15,460 nt of DNA from DASQHM01 sp035632095 (GCA_035632095.1 DASQHM010000159.1:1-15460), one strand, 5' to 3'; shown: positions 5,978 to 14,050, counted from the stretch's first letter. The notes: a model not told the origin generated them from the sequence alone. Made by a program: numbers and translations.

Positions 5978-8125
5978 ATGCCCGCCGTGGCGGGCTTAGG
6001 ATCGGACGTGCGGGAGCCTATTCTCAGAATCGAAAACGTCAGCCGGACCTACGTCGTCGGCGATATGGAGGTCCAGGCGCTGCGCGACGTGAGCCTGACC
6101 GTCGAGCCGGGGGAGTTCGTCGCCGTCATGGGCTCTTCGGGGTCCGGCAAATCGACGCTCATGTCGATCCTCGGATGCCTCGATCGGCCGACCGGCGGGC
6201 GTTGTTTCTTCGAAGGCGTCGACGTGACCGAGTTGAGCGAGCCGGAGCTCGCCCGCCTCCGCAGCGAGCGCATCGGCTTCGTGTTCCAGAGCTTCAATCT
6301 TCTGGCGCGGACCAGCGCCCTCGAGAACGTCGGGTTGCCGCTCTATTACACGGCCTCGGGCGTGTCGCGCCATGCCGTGCGGGACGATCGCGCACGAGCC
6401 GTGCTGCGCCTTCTCGGTCTCGGCGAACGCCAACACAACACGCCGGGGCAGCTCTCGGGCGGTCAGCAACAGCGCGTGGCGATCGCGCGGGCGCTGATCA
6501 ACGCACCGAGTCTGCTGCTGGCCGACGAACCGACCGGCAACCTCGATACGCGCACGTCGCACGAAATCATGGAGAAACTCGTCTCGCTCAACCGCGAGCA
6601 GGGCGTGACCATCATCGTGGTGACCCACGAGACGGATATCGCCGCCTATGCGGATCGCATCGTGACCATGCGCGACGGAACGGTCGTATCGGATGACAGG
6701 ACACCGAGTTCCGCCGCGCGAGGACGTGCTGCACCGGCGCCGGCCGGGGCGGAGCGCGCTCCGCTCTTTCGCCCGCATGATATGCGGGACATCCTGGCGC
6801 CGTCCTATGGGGCGGTCTGGACCTTTGGGTTGATGATCCTGGCCACCGCGGCGCAAGCCATCGGGCGCAACAAGATGCGGTCCGCTTTGACCATGCTTGG
6901 CGTATTCGTGGGCGTCGCGGCGCTGATCGCCATGGTCTCGGTCGGCCAGGGCGCCAACGAGGCAGTACGCAAGCAGATCGAGGGCCTCGGCACCAATCTG
7001 ATCGTCGTCGTTCCCGGCGCCGTCACATCGGGCGGTATTCGCGCCGGCTTCGGCAGCGCCAGCACGCTCACCGTCGGCGACGCGCGCGCCATTCGCCGCG
7101 AGGATCCCGCGATTGCGCGGGTGAGCTACCTGATTCGCCAGCAAGGCCAGGTCCAGTACGCCAATCAAAACTGGACGACGGTCGTTCAGGGCGTCAACGC
7201 CAGCTATCCTCCGATCACCAATTGGCGTATCGCCGCCGGGCGCGGCATCACGGCCGATGACGAGACCAAGGGCGAACTCGTCGTCGTCATCGGACAGACG
7301 GTGTACCGGCAGCTTTTCAGCCCCTCCGAAAATCCGATCGGCGCCTTCATTCAGGTGAAGAGCGTGCCGCTCCGCGTGATCGGCGTTCTGGCGGCCAAAG
7401 GACAATCGCCCTTCGGCCAAGACCAGGACGATCTGGTGATGATCCCGATCACCACGGCGGAACGCAAGGTCCTCGGGGTGGCCGCGCCGAGCCAGCAGCA
7501 AACGCCCATCAACTGGTCTTATCCCGCGCCGCCCAACCCTTACAACTTGCAGGCGCGATTGACCGGCTTCGTGAATCAAATCTTCGTGCAGGCGAACAGT
7601 CAGGCCGAGGTCAAGACGGCCATTGCCCAGGTCACCGATACGCTCCTGCGCCGGCATCGCATCAAGCCGGGAGACACGCGGGACTTCGACGTGCGCAATC
7701 TGAGCCAGATCGCCGAGACAGCCGAAAGCAGCAGCCGCATCATGTCGCTGCTCCTTGCCACGGTGGCGTCCATATCGCTTCTCGTCGGCGGCATCGGCAT
7801 CATGAACATACTGCTGGTCTCCGTCACGGAGCGAACGCGCGAGATCGGCCTCAGGATGGCGATCGGCGCGCGCCGGCTGCATGTCCTGCTGCAGTTCCTG
7901 GCCGAAGCCGTTTTCCTGAGCGTGAGCGGCGGGATCGCCGGAATCGTCATGGGCATTGCACTCTCCGAAGCAATCTCCATTGCCACGGGTTGGCCGACGC
8001 CGATCTCGCCCATCGCCATACTGGGCGGTTTCGTGTTCTCGGCCGCCGTCGGCATCTTCTTCGGTTACTACCCGGCGCGGAAGGCCGCTCACCTCAACCC
8101 GATCGAGGCCTTGCGCTACGAGTGA
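5978..8125 (+). CDS. macB: MacB-type ABC exporter: ATPase fused to FtsX-like permease
   Basis: The product has 715 residues, somewhat longer than E. coli MacB (648). The N-terminal ATPase has Walker A GSSGSGKST (52-60), Q-loop FVFQSFN, signature LSGGQQQ (159-165), Walker B LLLADEP (179-185) and switch His217 (VVTHE), all intact. A variable Ala/Pro-rich linker (about 240-270) leads to the first membrane helix (about 302-323, ending in VSVGQGA). A large periplasmic domain and three further helices near the C-terminus follow, including LLVGGIGIMNILLVSVTERTREIGLRMAIGAR, the FtsX/MacB signature. MacB works as a dimer by mechanotransmission: it drives periplasmic substrates through MacA and an outer-membrane channel instead of moving them across the inner membrane. 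I chose ATG 5978, one base after the macA stop; the frame is open further upstream only as a shadow of macA. The stop overlaps a hairpin shared with the converging operon. Confidence 0.92.
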   Translation: MPAVAGLGSDVREPILRIENVSRTYVVGDMEVQALRDVSLTVEPGEFVAVMGSSGSGKSTLMSILGCLDRPTGGRCFFEGVDVTELSEPELARLRSERIGFVFQSFNLLARTSALENVGLPLYYTASGVSRHAVRDDRARAVLRLLGLGERQHNTPGQLSGGQQQRVAIARALINAPSLLLADEPTGNLDTRTSHEIMEKLVSLNREQGVTIIVVTHETDIAAYADRIVTMRDGTVVSDDRTPSSAARGRAAPAPAGAERAPLFRPHDMRDILAPSYGAVWTFGLMILATAAQAIGRNKMRSALTMLGVFVGVAALIAMVSVGQGANEAVRKQIEGLGTNLIVVVPGAVTSGGIRAGFGSASTLTVGDARAIRREDPAIARVSYLIRQQGQVQYANQNWTTVVQGVNASYPPITNWRIAAGRGITADDETKGELVVVIGQTVYRQLFSPSENPIGAFIQVKSVPLRVIGVLAAKGQSPFGQDQDDLVMIPITTAERKVLGVAAPSQQQTPINWSYPAPPNPYNLQARLTGFVNQIFVQANSQAEVKTAIAQVTDTLLRRHRIKPGDTRDFDVRNLSQIAETAESSSRIMSLLLATVASISLLVGGIGIMNILLVSVTERTREIGLRMAIGARRLHVLLQFLAEAVFLSVSGGIAGIVMGIALSEAISIATGWPTPISPIAILGGFVFSAAVGIFFGYYPARKAAHLNPIEALRYE

Positions 8126-8150
8126 GCGCGCCCGCGCTCCCGGCGCTCAC
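8122..8150. terminator. Bidirectional hairpin between converging macB and yhhJ-like genes
   Basis: GTGAGCGC (8122-8129) pairs perfectly with GCGCTCAC (8143-8150) around a 13-nt loop. The left arm can instead pair with GCGCTC at 8134-8139 around a 4-nt GCCC loop, so two alternative stems exist. The macB stop (8123-8125) and the stop of the opposite gene (8147-8149) both lie inside the arms. There is no T-tract on either side, so termination strength is uncertain. Confidence 0.5.
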
Positions 8151-9274
8151 GCTATCGATTGGGATGTGGTCGCCCGGAAGCGCAGGAGCGCCAGCACGAA
8201 GAACAGGGCGCCGATGGTGCCCACGGCCACGAAGTGCGGCCAGACGATGTCGAAGCCGGCGCCGCGGTACAGGATGGCCTGGGCGATGGCTACGAAATGG
8301 GTCGACGGCACCGGCTGCATGGCATATTGCACCGCCAGCGGCATGCTCTCGAATGGCGTATTGCTGCCGGAGAGGAGGTTCATCGGCAGCACGATCAGGA
8401 TGAATAGCAGGCCGAGTTGCGGCATGGATCGGGCGACCGTGCCGAGAAATATGCCGACGGCGGTCGCAAAGAACAGGTAGATGCAAAGGCCGGCGAGAAA
8501 CAGCGGAAGGGAACCGACGATCGGAAGGCCCAGAAGCTCGTGCACGACGAACCAGAGCGACAACGCCGCGCAGACGGCGATCACCAATCCGTTGGCCCAG
8601 ACTTTCGCCGCGGCGATCTCAAGGGACGTGATCGGCATGACCAGCAGATGATCCATGGTTCCGTGCTCGCGCTCCCGGATCACCGCCGCCCCGGCGAGGA
8701 TGATGGCCAGCATATTGATGTTGTTGAGGAGCGCCATGACGCCGACGAACCAGGGCGTCTCGAGGCCGGGATTGAACGCGACGCGCATCTGCAGTGCGAC
8801 CGGACTTGCGGGGGCAATGTCGGTTCCATGCAGAAATCTGTACACCTCGTCGGAGACGATCTGCTGGATATAGCCGGCGCCGATGCCGGCCTGCATCATG
8901 GCCGTGGCGTCCACATTGACCTGAAATGCCGGGCTTCGACCCGCGGCCACGTCCGCTTCGAAGTTCGGCGGGACGTCGACCGCAAAAGTATTGCGCCCGT
9001 CATCCATTCGCGCGTCGACGTCAGCGGACGAAACTGCCTCGGGTTTCTTGAAATAGGGGCTGAGGAACGCGTGGACGATGCTGCGCGAGAGGTTCGACTG
9101 ATCCTCGTCGACGATGGCGATCGATGCGTTGCGCAATTCATGCGATACGCCGGTCGCCTGGCTGTAGATGGCGAACGAGAAACAGTAGACGACGAACGCC
9201 AGAAGCACCGTGTCGTGTCCGAAGCTCCGCAATTCCTTGGTGCCGAGCCAGAAGATGTTGGAAATGCGGCGCAT
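8147..9274 (-). CDS. yhhJ: ABC-2 type permease, YhhJ-like
   Basis: The product has 375 residues, the same length as E. coli YhhJ. An N-terminal helix (about 22-38) precedes a periplasmic domain (about 40-170) containing NASIAIVDEDQSNLSRSI, the usual ABC-2 extracytoplasmic start. A cluster of five hydrophobic segments follows from about residue 175: WFVGVMALLNNINMLAIILAG, then the conserved cytoplasmic EREHGTMDHLLVMPI (about 200-214), then helices to about 362. It would supply the second transmembrane half to the ATPase-permease encoded just upstream. A strong ribosome binding site AGGAG (9287-9283 on this strand) is placed 8 nt before the ATG, and the start lies 2 nt after the stop of the rbbA-like gene. 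It is the last gene of the yhiI-rbbA-yhhJ-type operon, and its stop codon lies in the hairpin shared with macB. Confidence 0.88.
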   Translation of the reverse strand: MRRISNIFWLGTKELRSFGHDTVLLAFVVYCFSFAIYSQATGVSHELRNASIAIVDEDQSNLSRSIVHAFLSPYFKKPEAVSSADVDARMDDGRNTFAVDVPPNFEADVAAGRSPAFQVNVDATAMMQAGIGAGYIQQIVSDEVYRFLHGTDIAPASPVALQMRVAFNPGLETPWFVGVMALLNNINMLAIILAGAAVIREREHGTMDHLLVMPITSLEIAAAKVWANGLVIAVCAALSLWFVVHELLGLPIVGSLPLFLAGLCIYLFFATAVGIFLGTVARSMPQLGLLFILIVLPMNLLSGSNTPFESMPLAVQYAMQPVPSTHFVAIAQAILYRGAGFDIVWPHFVAVGTIGALFFVLALLRFRATTSQSIA

Positions 9275-9276
9275 AT

Positions 9277-12018
9277 TCAGCGCTCCTGTTTGGACAGCAG
9301 CACCACGGCAAGCGTGGTGATGATCGGAACGAAGGCCGCCAGGATGAGGAGATTTCCGCTCATATCGGCGAAACTTAGTGCTTTCGTGAAGGCGCCGACG
9401 CTTATCTTCAGGAAATAGGTCGTCGGAAAACCGTGGCCGATGACGGACGGTACGCCCACGAGAGAGGAAACCGGCACGAGCATGCCGGAGAATTGCGTGG
9501 CCGGCATCATGGTCAGGATTGCGGTGCCGAACTGCGCGGCGATCTGCGTTTTGGCGAACGCCGAGACGACCAGGCCGATGCTCGTGGTGGCGATGACGTA
9601 GAGCAGAGCCCCAAGCGTCAACGCCAGCAGGCTCCCTTTGAGCGGCACCTCGAACAGGAAGACCGCCATCAGGACAAGCGCCATATAGTTCATCATGGCG
9701 ATGCCGACGTAAGGAAGCTGCTTGCCGAGCAGAAACTCGATGCGGCGGACGGGCGTGACATACAGGTTCACGATCGATCCGAGTTCCTTTTCGCGCACGA
9801 CGCCGAGCGCCGTGAGGATCGCCGGAATGAATACGAGCTCGATGGCGATGACCGATGGAACCATGGCGTAGACGCTTTGGAAGTCCTGATTGTAGCGAAA
9901 ACGCGTTTCGATCCGCGCCGGCGGCGCCGAATCAGTGCCCGTCATTCGCGCTGACAGGTCGGACAGGTACATTTGGTGGATGCCGAGCAGGTAGCCTTGA
10001 ATCGTCTCGGCCCGAAACGGCATGGCGCCGTCGACCCAGGCCGATACCTCGGTCGGTGTGCCGCGCCGGACGCTGCGGCCGAAACCCGGCGGAATCTCCA
10101 CGGCAAGCGCGATTCGGCCGCTTTTCATCGCGCGGTCGAGATCGGAGTCGTCCCGCAATATCGGTTGCTCGCTGAAATAGGGCGAGCCGGAGAGTTCTTC
10201 GAGGTAATCCCGGCTTTCCGGGGTCATGTCCCGGTCCAGTGCCGAGAATTTCAGGCCCTGGACGTCCATGGTGATGCCGTAACCGAAGATCAGCATGAGC
10301 AGGACCGTGCCTAGAAGCGCGACCGTGAGCCGGACCGGATCGCGCCGCACCTCCAAGGTCTCGCAATACGCATAAGCAAAGAGGCGGCGCAGGCCCGTCC
10401 ACGAGCGACCACGTCCCGGCGCCGGTTGCGGTTCGGCGATGGCCGCCGCGGCAAGGTTCTTGTCGCCGGAATTCGGCGCCGCACCTTCCGCCTCTTCCAG
10501 GTAGCTGATGAAGCTGTCTTCCAGAGTCGCTGCGCGGCGCGCCTCGATCAGCGCTCGCGGGCTGCCGGTGGCCAGGACTTTGCCTGCGTGCATGAGGGAG
10601 ACGCGGTCGCAGCGTTCGGCCTCGTTCATGAAATGGGTCGAGACGAATATGGTGACGCCTTGATTGCGCGACAAATCCGCCAGCAACTCCCAGAATTGGT
10701 CGCGCGCCACCGGATCGACGCCCGACGTGGGTTCATCGAGGATGAGGATTTCCGGCTCGTGGACCACGGCCACGGCGAGCGAAAGGCGCTGGCGGATGCC
10801 GAGCGGCAGTCTTGCCGATTGCACATTGCCGTAGTCGGCAAGGCCGAAACGGTCCGTCAGCTGCGCAATCCGCCGCTTCGCCCGGTCATGCGGCACATGG
10901 AAGAGGCGCGCATGCAGGTCGAGGTTCTGCCGCACCGTCAATTCGCCATAGAGCGAGAAGGATTGGGACATGTAGCCGACGCGCCGCCGCGTCTCAAGAT
11001 CGGAGACATCGATGGGGCGACCGAACAACAGCGCGTCGCCTTCCGTCGGCGGCAGCAGCCCGGTGAGCATCTTCATGGTCGTGGTCTTGCCGCAGCCGTT
11101 CGAGCCCACGAAGCCGAATATCTCGCCGCGCCGAATGGCGAGGTCGACGCGGTCGACCGCGGTGAATTCGCCGAACCGGCGCGTGAGGCCGCGCGCAACG
11201 ATGGCCGGGCCGTCGGCGCGTTCCGTCCGCGGCGGAATGTGAACGGCCCGGCGGTCGCGGCGGGCGGATTCGGGGAGCAGCGAAACGAACGCGTCCTCCA
11301 GCGTCCCGCCCGGCACTCGCGCCTTGATCTCTGCCGCGCTTCCCGCCGCCAACACGGCTCCGCCGTGCAGGGCGACGAGCCGGTCGAAGCGCTCCGCTTC
11401 CTCCATGTACGCGGTTGCGACCAGCACGCTCATGGCGGGGCGCGCCGCGCGCATCCCCTGTATCAGGCGCCAAAACTGCCGGCGCGAAAGCGGATCCACG
11501 CCGGTCGTGGGTTCGTCGAGAATGAGCAGGTCGGGATCGTGAATGAGCGCGCAGCACAGTCCGAGCTTTTGCCGCATGCCGCCCGACAGGTTCTTGGCCG
11601 GCCGGCCGGTGAAAGGATGCAGGCCGGTGGGGCGCAGAAGCTCGCCGATCCGGCGATGCCGCTCGGCCTTGGCCTGTCCGAACAGCCGGCCGAAGAAATC
11701 GATGTTCTCGAAAACGCTGAGCTCGGCGTAGAGATTTCCGCCAAGCCCCTGGGGCATGTAGGCGATGCGCGGGCAGACCGATTGACGGTGGCGCGCATCG
11801 GACATATCGCCGCCGAGCACTGCGACGCGCCCGGACTGGATTTTGCGCGCTCCCGCGACAATCCCGAGCAAAGACGACTTGCCCACGCCGTCGGGGCCGA
11901 TCACGCCCACAATGGACCCCGTCGGAACGTCGATCGAGACGTCCGTCAGCGCGACCTTGTTGCCGTAACGATGCCCGACGCCGGCCAAACGGGCGACGAA
12001 GTCGGGCCCGCCGCTCAT
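9277..12018 (-). CDS. rbbA: RbbA-type protein: two ABC ATPase domains fused to an ABC-2 permease
   Basis: The product has 913 residues, matching the family length (E. coli RbbA is about 911). ATPase 1 covers about 5-255: Walker A GPDGVGKSS (41-49), signature LSGGM (144-148), Walker B LLILDEP (164-170). ATPase 2 covers about 270-510: Walker A GSNGCGKTT (305-313), a degenerate signature LPLGI (404-408), Walker B ILILDEP (424-430) and switch His462. Residues 545-913 are an ABC-2 permease with a large extracytoplasmic loop and a C-terminal helix bundle. The switch His of ATPase 1 is replaced (TAYMEEAE, A203). E. coli RbbA was described as a ribosome-associated ATPase, while its architecture is that of an exporter; which role applies here is unknown. 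I chose ATG 12018 because it overlaps the HlyD stop by 4 nt (ATGA). An upstream in-frame ATG at 12051 would add 11 residues. Confidence 0.9.
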   Translation of the reverse strand: MSGGPDFVARLAGVGHRYGNKVALTDVSIDVPTGSIVGVIGPDGVGKSSLLGIVAGARKIQSGRVAVLGGDMSDARHRQSVCPRIAYMPQGLGGNLYAELSVFENIDFFGRLFGQAKAERHRRIGELLRPTGLHPFTGRPAKNLSGGMRQKLGLCCALIHDPDLLILDEPTTGVDPLSRRQFWRLIQGMRAARPAMSVLVATAYMEEAERFDRLVALHGGAVLAAGSAAEIKARVPGGTLEDAFVSLLPESARRDRRAVHIPPRTERADGPAIVARGLTRRFGEFTAVDRVDLAIRRGEIFGFVGSNGCGKTTTMKMLTGLLPPTEGDALLFGRPIDVSDLETRRRVGYMSQSFSLYGELTVRQNLDLHARLFHVPHDRAKRRIAQLTDRFGLADYGNVQSARLPLGIRQRLSLAVAVVHEPEILILDEPTSGVDPVARDQFWELLADLSRNQGVTIFVSTHFMNEAERCDRVSLMHAGKVLATGSPRALIEARRAATLEDSFISYLEEAEGAAPNSGDKNLAAAAIAEPQPAPGRGRSWTGLRRLFAYAYCETLEVRRDPVRLTVALLGTVLLMLIFGYGITMDVQGLKFSALDRDMTPESRDYLEELSGSPYFSEQPILRDDSDLDRAMKSGRIALAVEIPPGFGRSVRRGTPTEVSAWVDGAMPFRAETIQGYLLGIHQMYLSDLSARMTGTDSAPPARIETRFRYNQDFQSVYAMVPSVIAIELVFIPAILTALGVVREKELGSIVNLYVTPVRRIEFLLGKQLPYVGIAMMNYMALVLMAVFLFEVPLKGSLLALTLGALLYVIATTSIGLVVSAFAKTQIAAQFGTAILTMMPATQFSGMLVPVSSLVGVPSVIGHGFPTTYFLKISVGAFTKALSFADMSGNLLILAAFVPIITTLAVVLLSKQER

Positions 12019-13001
12019 AGGGGCACGTTGGCTCGAAGGCGTTCCGGCCATTGAACTGCGGGATCCACGCGCACATAGGCGACGCCGGGCAGGCCGGTGC
12101 GAACGTCCGCCGCGTGGCGGGCCAGGATGCCGGCGTCGATGTGAACCTTGATGCGAAACATCAGCCGGTCGCGCTCCGCCCGGGTTTCGACGGTCTTCGG
12201 CGTGAATTGCGATTTTGCCGCGACGAACGTCACCTTGCCCGGAATGACGAATTTGGGATAGGCGTCGACCACGATGCGTCCCTCCGCGCCGATGGCGACC
12301 TTTCCGGCTTCCTCGGTCGGCAGGAAGATCGTCATGTAGACGCTGCTCACGTCAAGCAACGTGAAGATCTTCGCGCCGGCGCCGACCACTTCCCCGGTGT
12401 TGACAAGCCGATACTGCACGCGCGCGTCGCGCGGTGCCACGAGAACGCCGTCGGCAATGTTGACCTTGGCAAGCTCCACGTCGTGGTCGGCCGCGTCGAG
12501 AGCGTGCTCGACCTCGCCGACCTTGGCATCCGCCGCCACCAGCGCCGCGTTCGCCGCGCTCATTTCCTGCTGCCGTTGGTCCAGAAGTTCCTTGGACGTG
12601 ACGCCCTTTTGCACGAGAAAGCGGGCGCGGCCCAGTTCCTGGTCGGCCAGCCGAACGCGGGTTCTTTGCTGGTCGCGGTTGGCTTTCGCTTCGTCGAGCC
12701 CCTTGCTGGCCTGGAGGACCTGCGCTTCGGCCTTGCGAAGCATCGCCTCGAGATCGCGGGTATCCATGCGGGCCACGACCTGGCCGGCCTTGACCATGTC
12801 GCCTTCGTCGACCAGCAGCTCGCCGACGCGGCCAGCGAATTTCGGCGTGATGTCGATGTCGTCGGCCTCGATCCGCCCGTTGCTCCAGACGATACCGTCA
12901 GGCAGCCTGTCGGCCCGCTTCTGCCAGAGCAGGTAGCCCCCACCGGCCGCCGCAGAGGCGGCGAGCAACGCGATCAGGAACGCGATCGTTGCTTTCGGCA
13001 T
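12015..13001 (-). CDS. yhiI: HlyD-family membrane fusion protein, YhiI/YbhG-like
   Basis: The product has 328 residues, close to YbhG (332). Residues 5-25 form a signal anchor rich in Ala and Leu. A lipoyl half follows (GRIEADDIDITPKFAGRVGEL, then GDMVKAGQVVARMDTRDLE), then a long alpha-hairpin (about 85-180, rich in Ala, Glu, Gln and Lys), the second lipoyl half (VLVAPRDARVQYRLVNTGEVV), and a beta-barrel part with FLPTEEAGKVAIGAEGRIVVDAYP. It would link the RbbA/YhhJ-type inner-membrane pump to the periplasm or an outer-membrane channel. It is the first gene of the operon and its TGA overlaps the rbbA ATG. No clear ribosome binding site precedes the ATG. A perfect FNR/FixK-type box lies 90 nt upstream with a well-placed -10. 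Orthology to YhiI rather than YbhG rests on the yhiI-rbbA-yhhJ gene order. The substrate is unknown. Confidence 0.88.
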   Translation of the reverse strand: MPKATIAFLIALLAASAAAGGGYLLWQKRADRLPDGIVWSNGRIEADDIDITPKFAGRVGELLVDEGDMVKAGQVVARMDTRDLEAMLRKAEAQVLQASKGLDEAKANRDQQRTRVRLADQELGRARFLVQKGVTSKELLDQRQQEMSAANAALVAADAKVGEVEHALDAADHDVELAKVNIADGVLVAPRDARVQYRLVNTGEVVGAGAKIFTLLDVSSVYMTIFLPTEEAGKVAIGAEGRIVVDAYPKFVIPGKVTFVAAKSQFTPKTVETRAERDRLMFRIKVHIDAGILARHAADVRTGLPGVAYVRVDPAVQWPERLRANVPL

Positions 13002-13091
13002 CGTCAGGCTCGCATCTGGTTGTTGCGCAGCTACACCCGCTTGTGTTGCCGCGGCGAGGCGTCACTATGCGAAGCCTCAATGGACCCTGTC

Positions 13092-13105
13092 TTGACTTGC
13101 GTCAA
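13092..13105 (-). promoter_or_regulatory. FNR/FixK-type box upstream of yhiI-rbbA-yhhJ
   Basis: TTGAC-TTGC-GTCAA has perfectly symmetrical half-sites. Reading on the minus strand, a CATAGT hexamer (13069-13064; four of six bases match the -10 consensus) begins 22 nt after the box. That is exactly where a -10 falls when an FNR/CRP-type activator is centred at -41.5. The leader would then be about 55 nt to the ATG at 13001. The regulator is not in the window. Confidence 0.75.
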
Positions 13106-13144
13106 GCGAACGCGCGAAGAGGAGCCCAATTCGTCCCGGCCCCC

Positions 13145-13963
13145 TCAGTGACTCAAGAGCGTCGGGACGGTCATCTGGGCCAAGACGCCGCGCGTCACGC
13201 CGCCCAGCATCAGCTCGGTGAAGCGCGAATGCCCCCAGGCGCCCATCACCAGGAAATCTGCGCCGAAATCCGAGAGCGACGAAACCAGCGAATCTGCGGT
13301 GTCGATACCTTGCGAAAAAGCGTGGGCCGCTTCCGCCTTCACGCCATGGTGCGCCAGATAGGCGGCGATGTCCGCACAAGGAATGTCCCACGAACGCGAC
13401 GGATTGACGGCAAGTATCTTGACCAGTTCGGCGCGGCGGAGCAGCGGCATCGCGTCGCGCACGGCTCGGCTTGCCTCCCGGCTGTCGTTCCACGCCACCA
13501 TGATGCGGCGTCCGACGGTCGCAAACCTTCCGGCATAAGGTACGATGCATACAGGGCACGCCGCGGCTAGCACGAGCTGCTGCGGCAGGATGTCGAATTC
13601 CGGACGTGATGGGCGATCGGGATCGGTTTGGCCGATGATCACCAGATCGGTGGAGCGCGATACGCGCGTCAGCAGCGCTAGAGGGCTGCCTTCCTCGCTT
13701 AGAACCTGCGAGGCGATTTCGTTGCGCGCGCAGGCATTGCGAAACGAATCCGTCAGGCGTTTCGCTTCTGCCTGCTGATCGCTTTGGAACTGCTCGATCG
13801 CCTCGGCGGGAATGCGAACCGCGGCATGGCTCGGGATCGTCAGGCCGGGAACTCCGACCACGCCCGTGAGCGAGGACCCGAATTGCAACGCAAGGCTGAC
13901 CGCCACGCCGAGCATGGCCTCTTTCCTCGGTTCGTCCGCCAGGTGCAGGGTGATGTTCTTCAT
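13145..13963 (-). CDS. Tandem universal stress protein (UspA family)
   Basis: The product has 272 residues, the size of a two-domain UspA protein. Domain 1 (about 1-145) starts with KNITLHLADEP and ends with the strand CPVCIVPYAG. Domain 2 (about 150-272) starts with RRIMVAWNDSREASRAV. It carries the nucleotide-binding pattern G-x-x-G-x9-G-G-V-T near the C-terminus (GAWGHSRFTELMLGGVTRGVL in outline), and ends in VPTLLSH. Domain 1 has GQTDPD where the glycine loop would be and appears degenerate, so only the second half probably binds ATP. Tandem Usps are cytoplasmic and act in survival under starvation, low oxygen or redox stress. AAGGAG lies 10 nt before the ATG. The gene has its own FNR/FixK-type box 73 nt upstream and is probably transcribed alone, ahead of the yhiI operon. 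Confidence 0.92.
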   Translation of the reverse strand: MKNITLHLADEPRKEAMLGVAVSLALQFGSSLTGVVGVPGLTIPSHAAVRIPAEAIEQFQSDQQAEAKRLTDSFRNACARNEIASQVLSEEGSPLALLTRVSRSTDLVIIGQTDPDRPSRPEFDILPQQLVLAAACPVCIVPYAGRFATVGRRIMVAWNDSREASRAVRDAMPLLRRAELVKILAVNPSRSWDIPCADIAAYLAHHGVKAEAAHAFSQGIDTADSLVSSLSDFGADFLVMGAWGHSRFTELMLGGVTRGVLAQMTVPTLLSH

Positions 13964-14036
13964 TTGCCTATGTCTCCTTGCCTCGTCTCATGCCGCGCCG
14001 CCGGAGAAATGATCCGCACTTCCGCCGTCCGCTTCA

Positions 14037-14050
14037 TTGATGCGCATCAA
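14037..14050 (-). promoter_or_regulatory. FNR/FixK-type box upstream of the usp gene
   Basis: TTGAT-GCGC-ATCAA is a complete 14-bp palindrome with consensus half-sites on both sides. On the minus strand a GATCAT hexamer (14014-14009; four of six match the -10 consensus) begins 22 nt after the box, the same spacing as at 13092-13105. It lies between the stop of the two-helix membrane protein gene and the usp start, so usp is the only candidate target. Confidence 0.77.

Noticed and set aside
4657..5979. 440-codon open frame on the minus strand opposite macA
   Set aside because: It mirrors macA almost exactly, has the His/Arg/Asp-rich composition of a GC-rich antisense shadow and no recognisable domain; the plus frame has a complete adaptor architecture.
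5996..8092. 698-codon open frame on the minus strand opposite macB
   Set aside because: It is an antisense shadow of macB with biased Arg/Asp/His composition and no motifs; all ATPase motifs are on the plus strand.
8417..9418. 333-codon plus-strand frame opposite the yhhJ-like gene
   Set aside because: It is an antisense shadow; the minus strand encodes a full ABC-2 permease with a strong ribosome binding site.
10426..12054. 542-codon open frame on the plus strand opposite the rbbA-like gene
   Set aside because: It is an antisense shadow; the minus strand carries two complete ABC ATPase domains here.
12051..13151. 366-codon open frame on the plus strand opposite the yhiI-like gene
   Set aside because: The composition is that of a shadow and it has no domain; it would also run through the FNR/FixK-type box.
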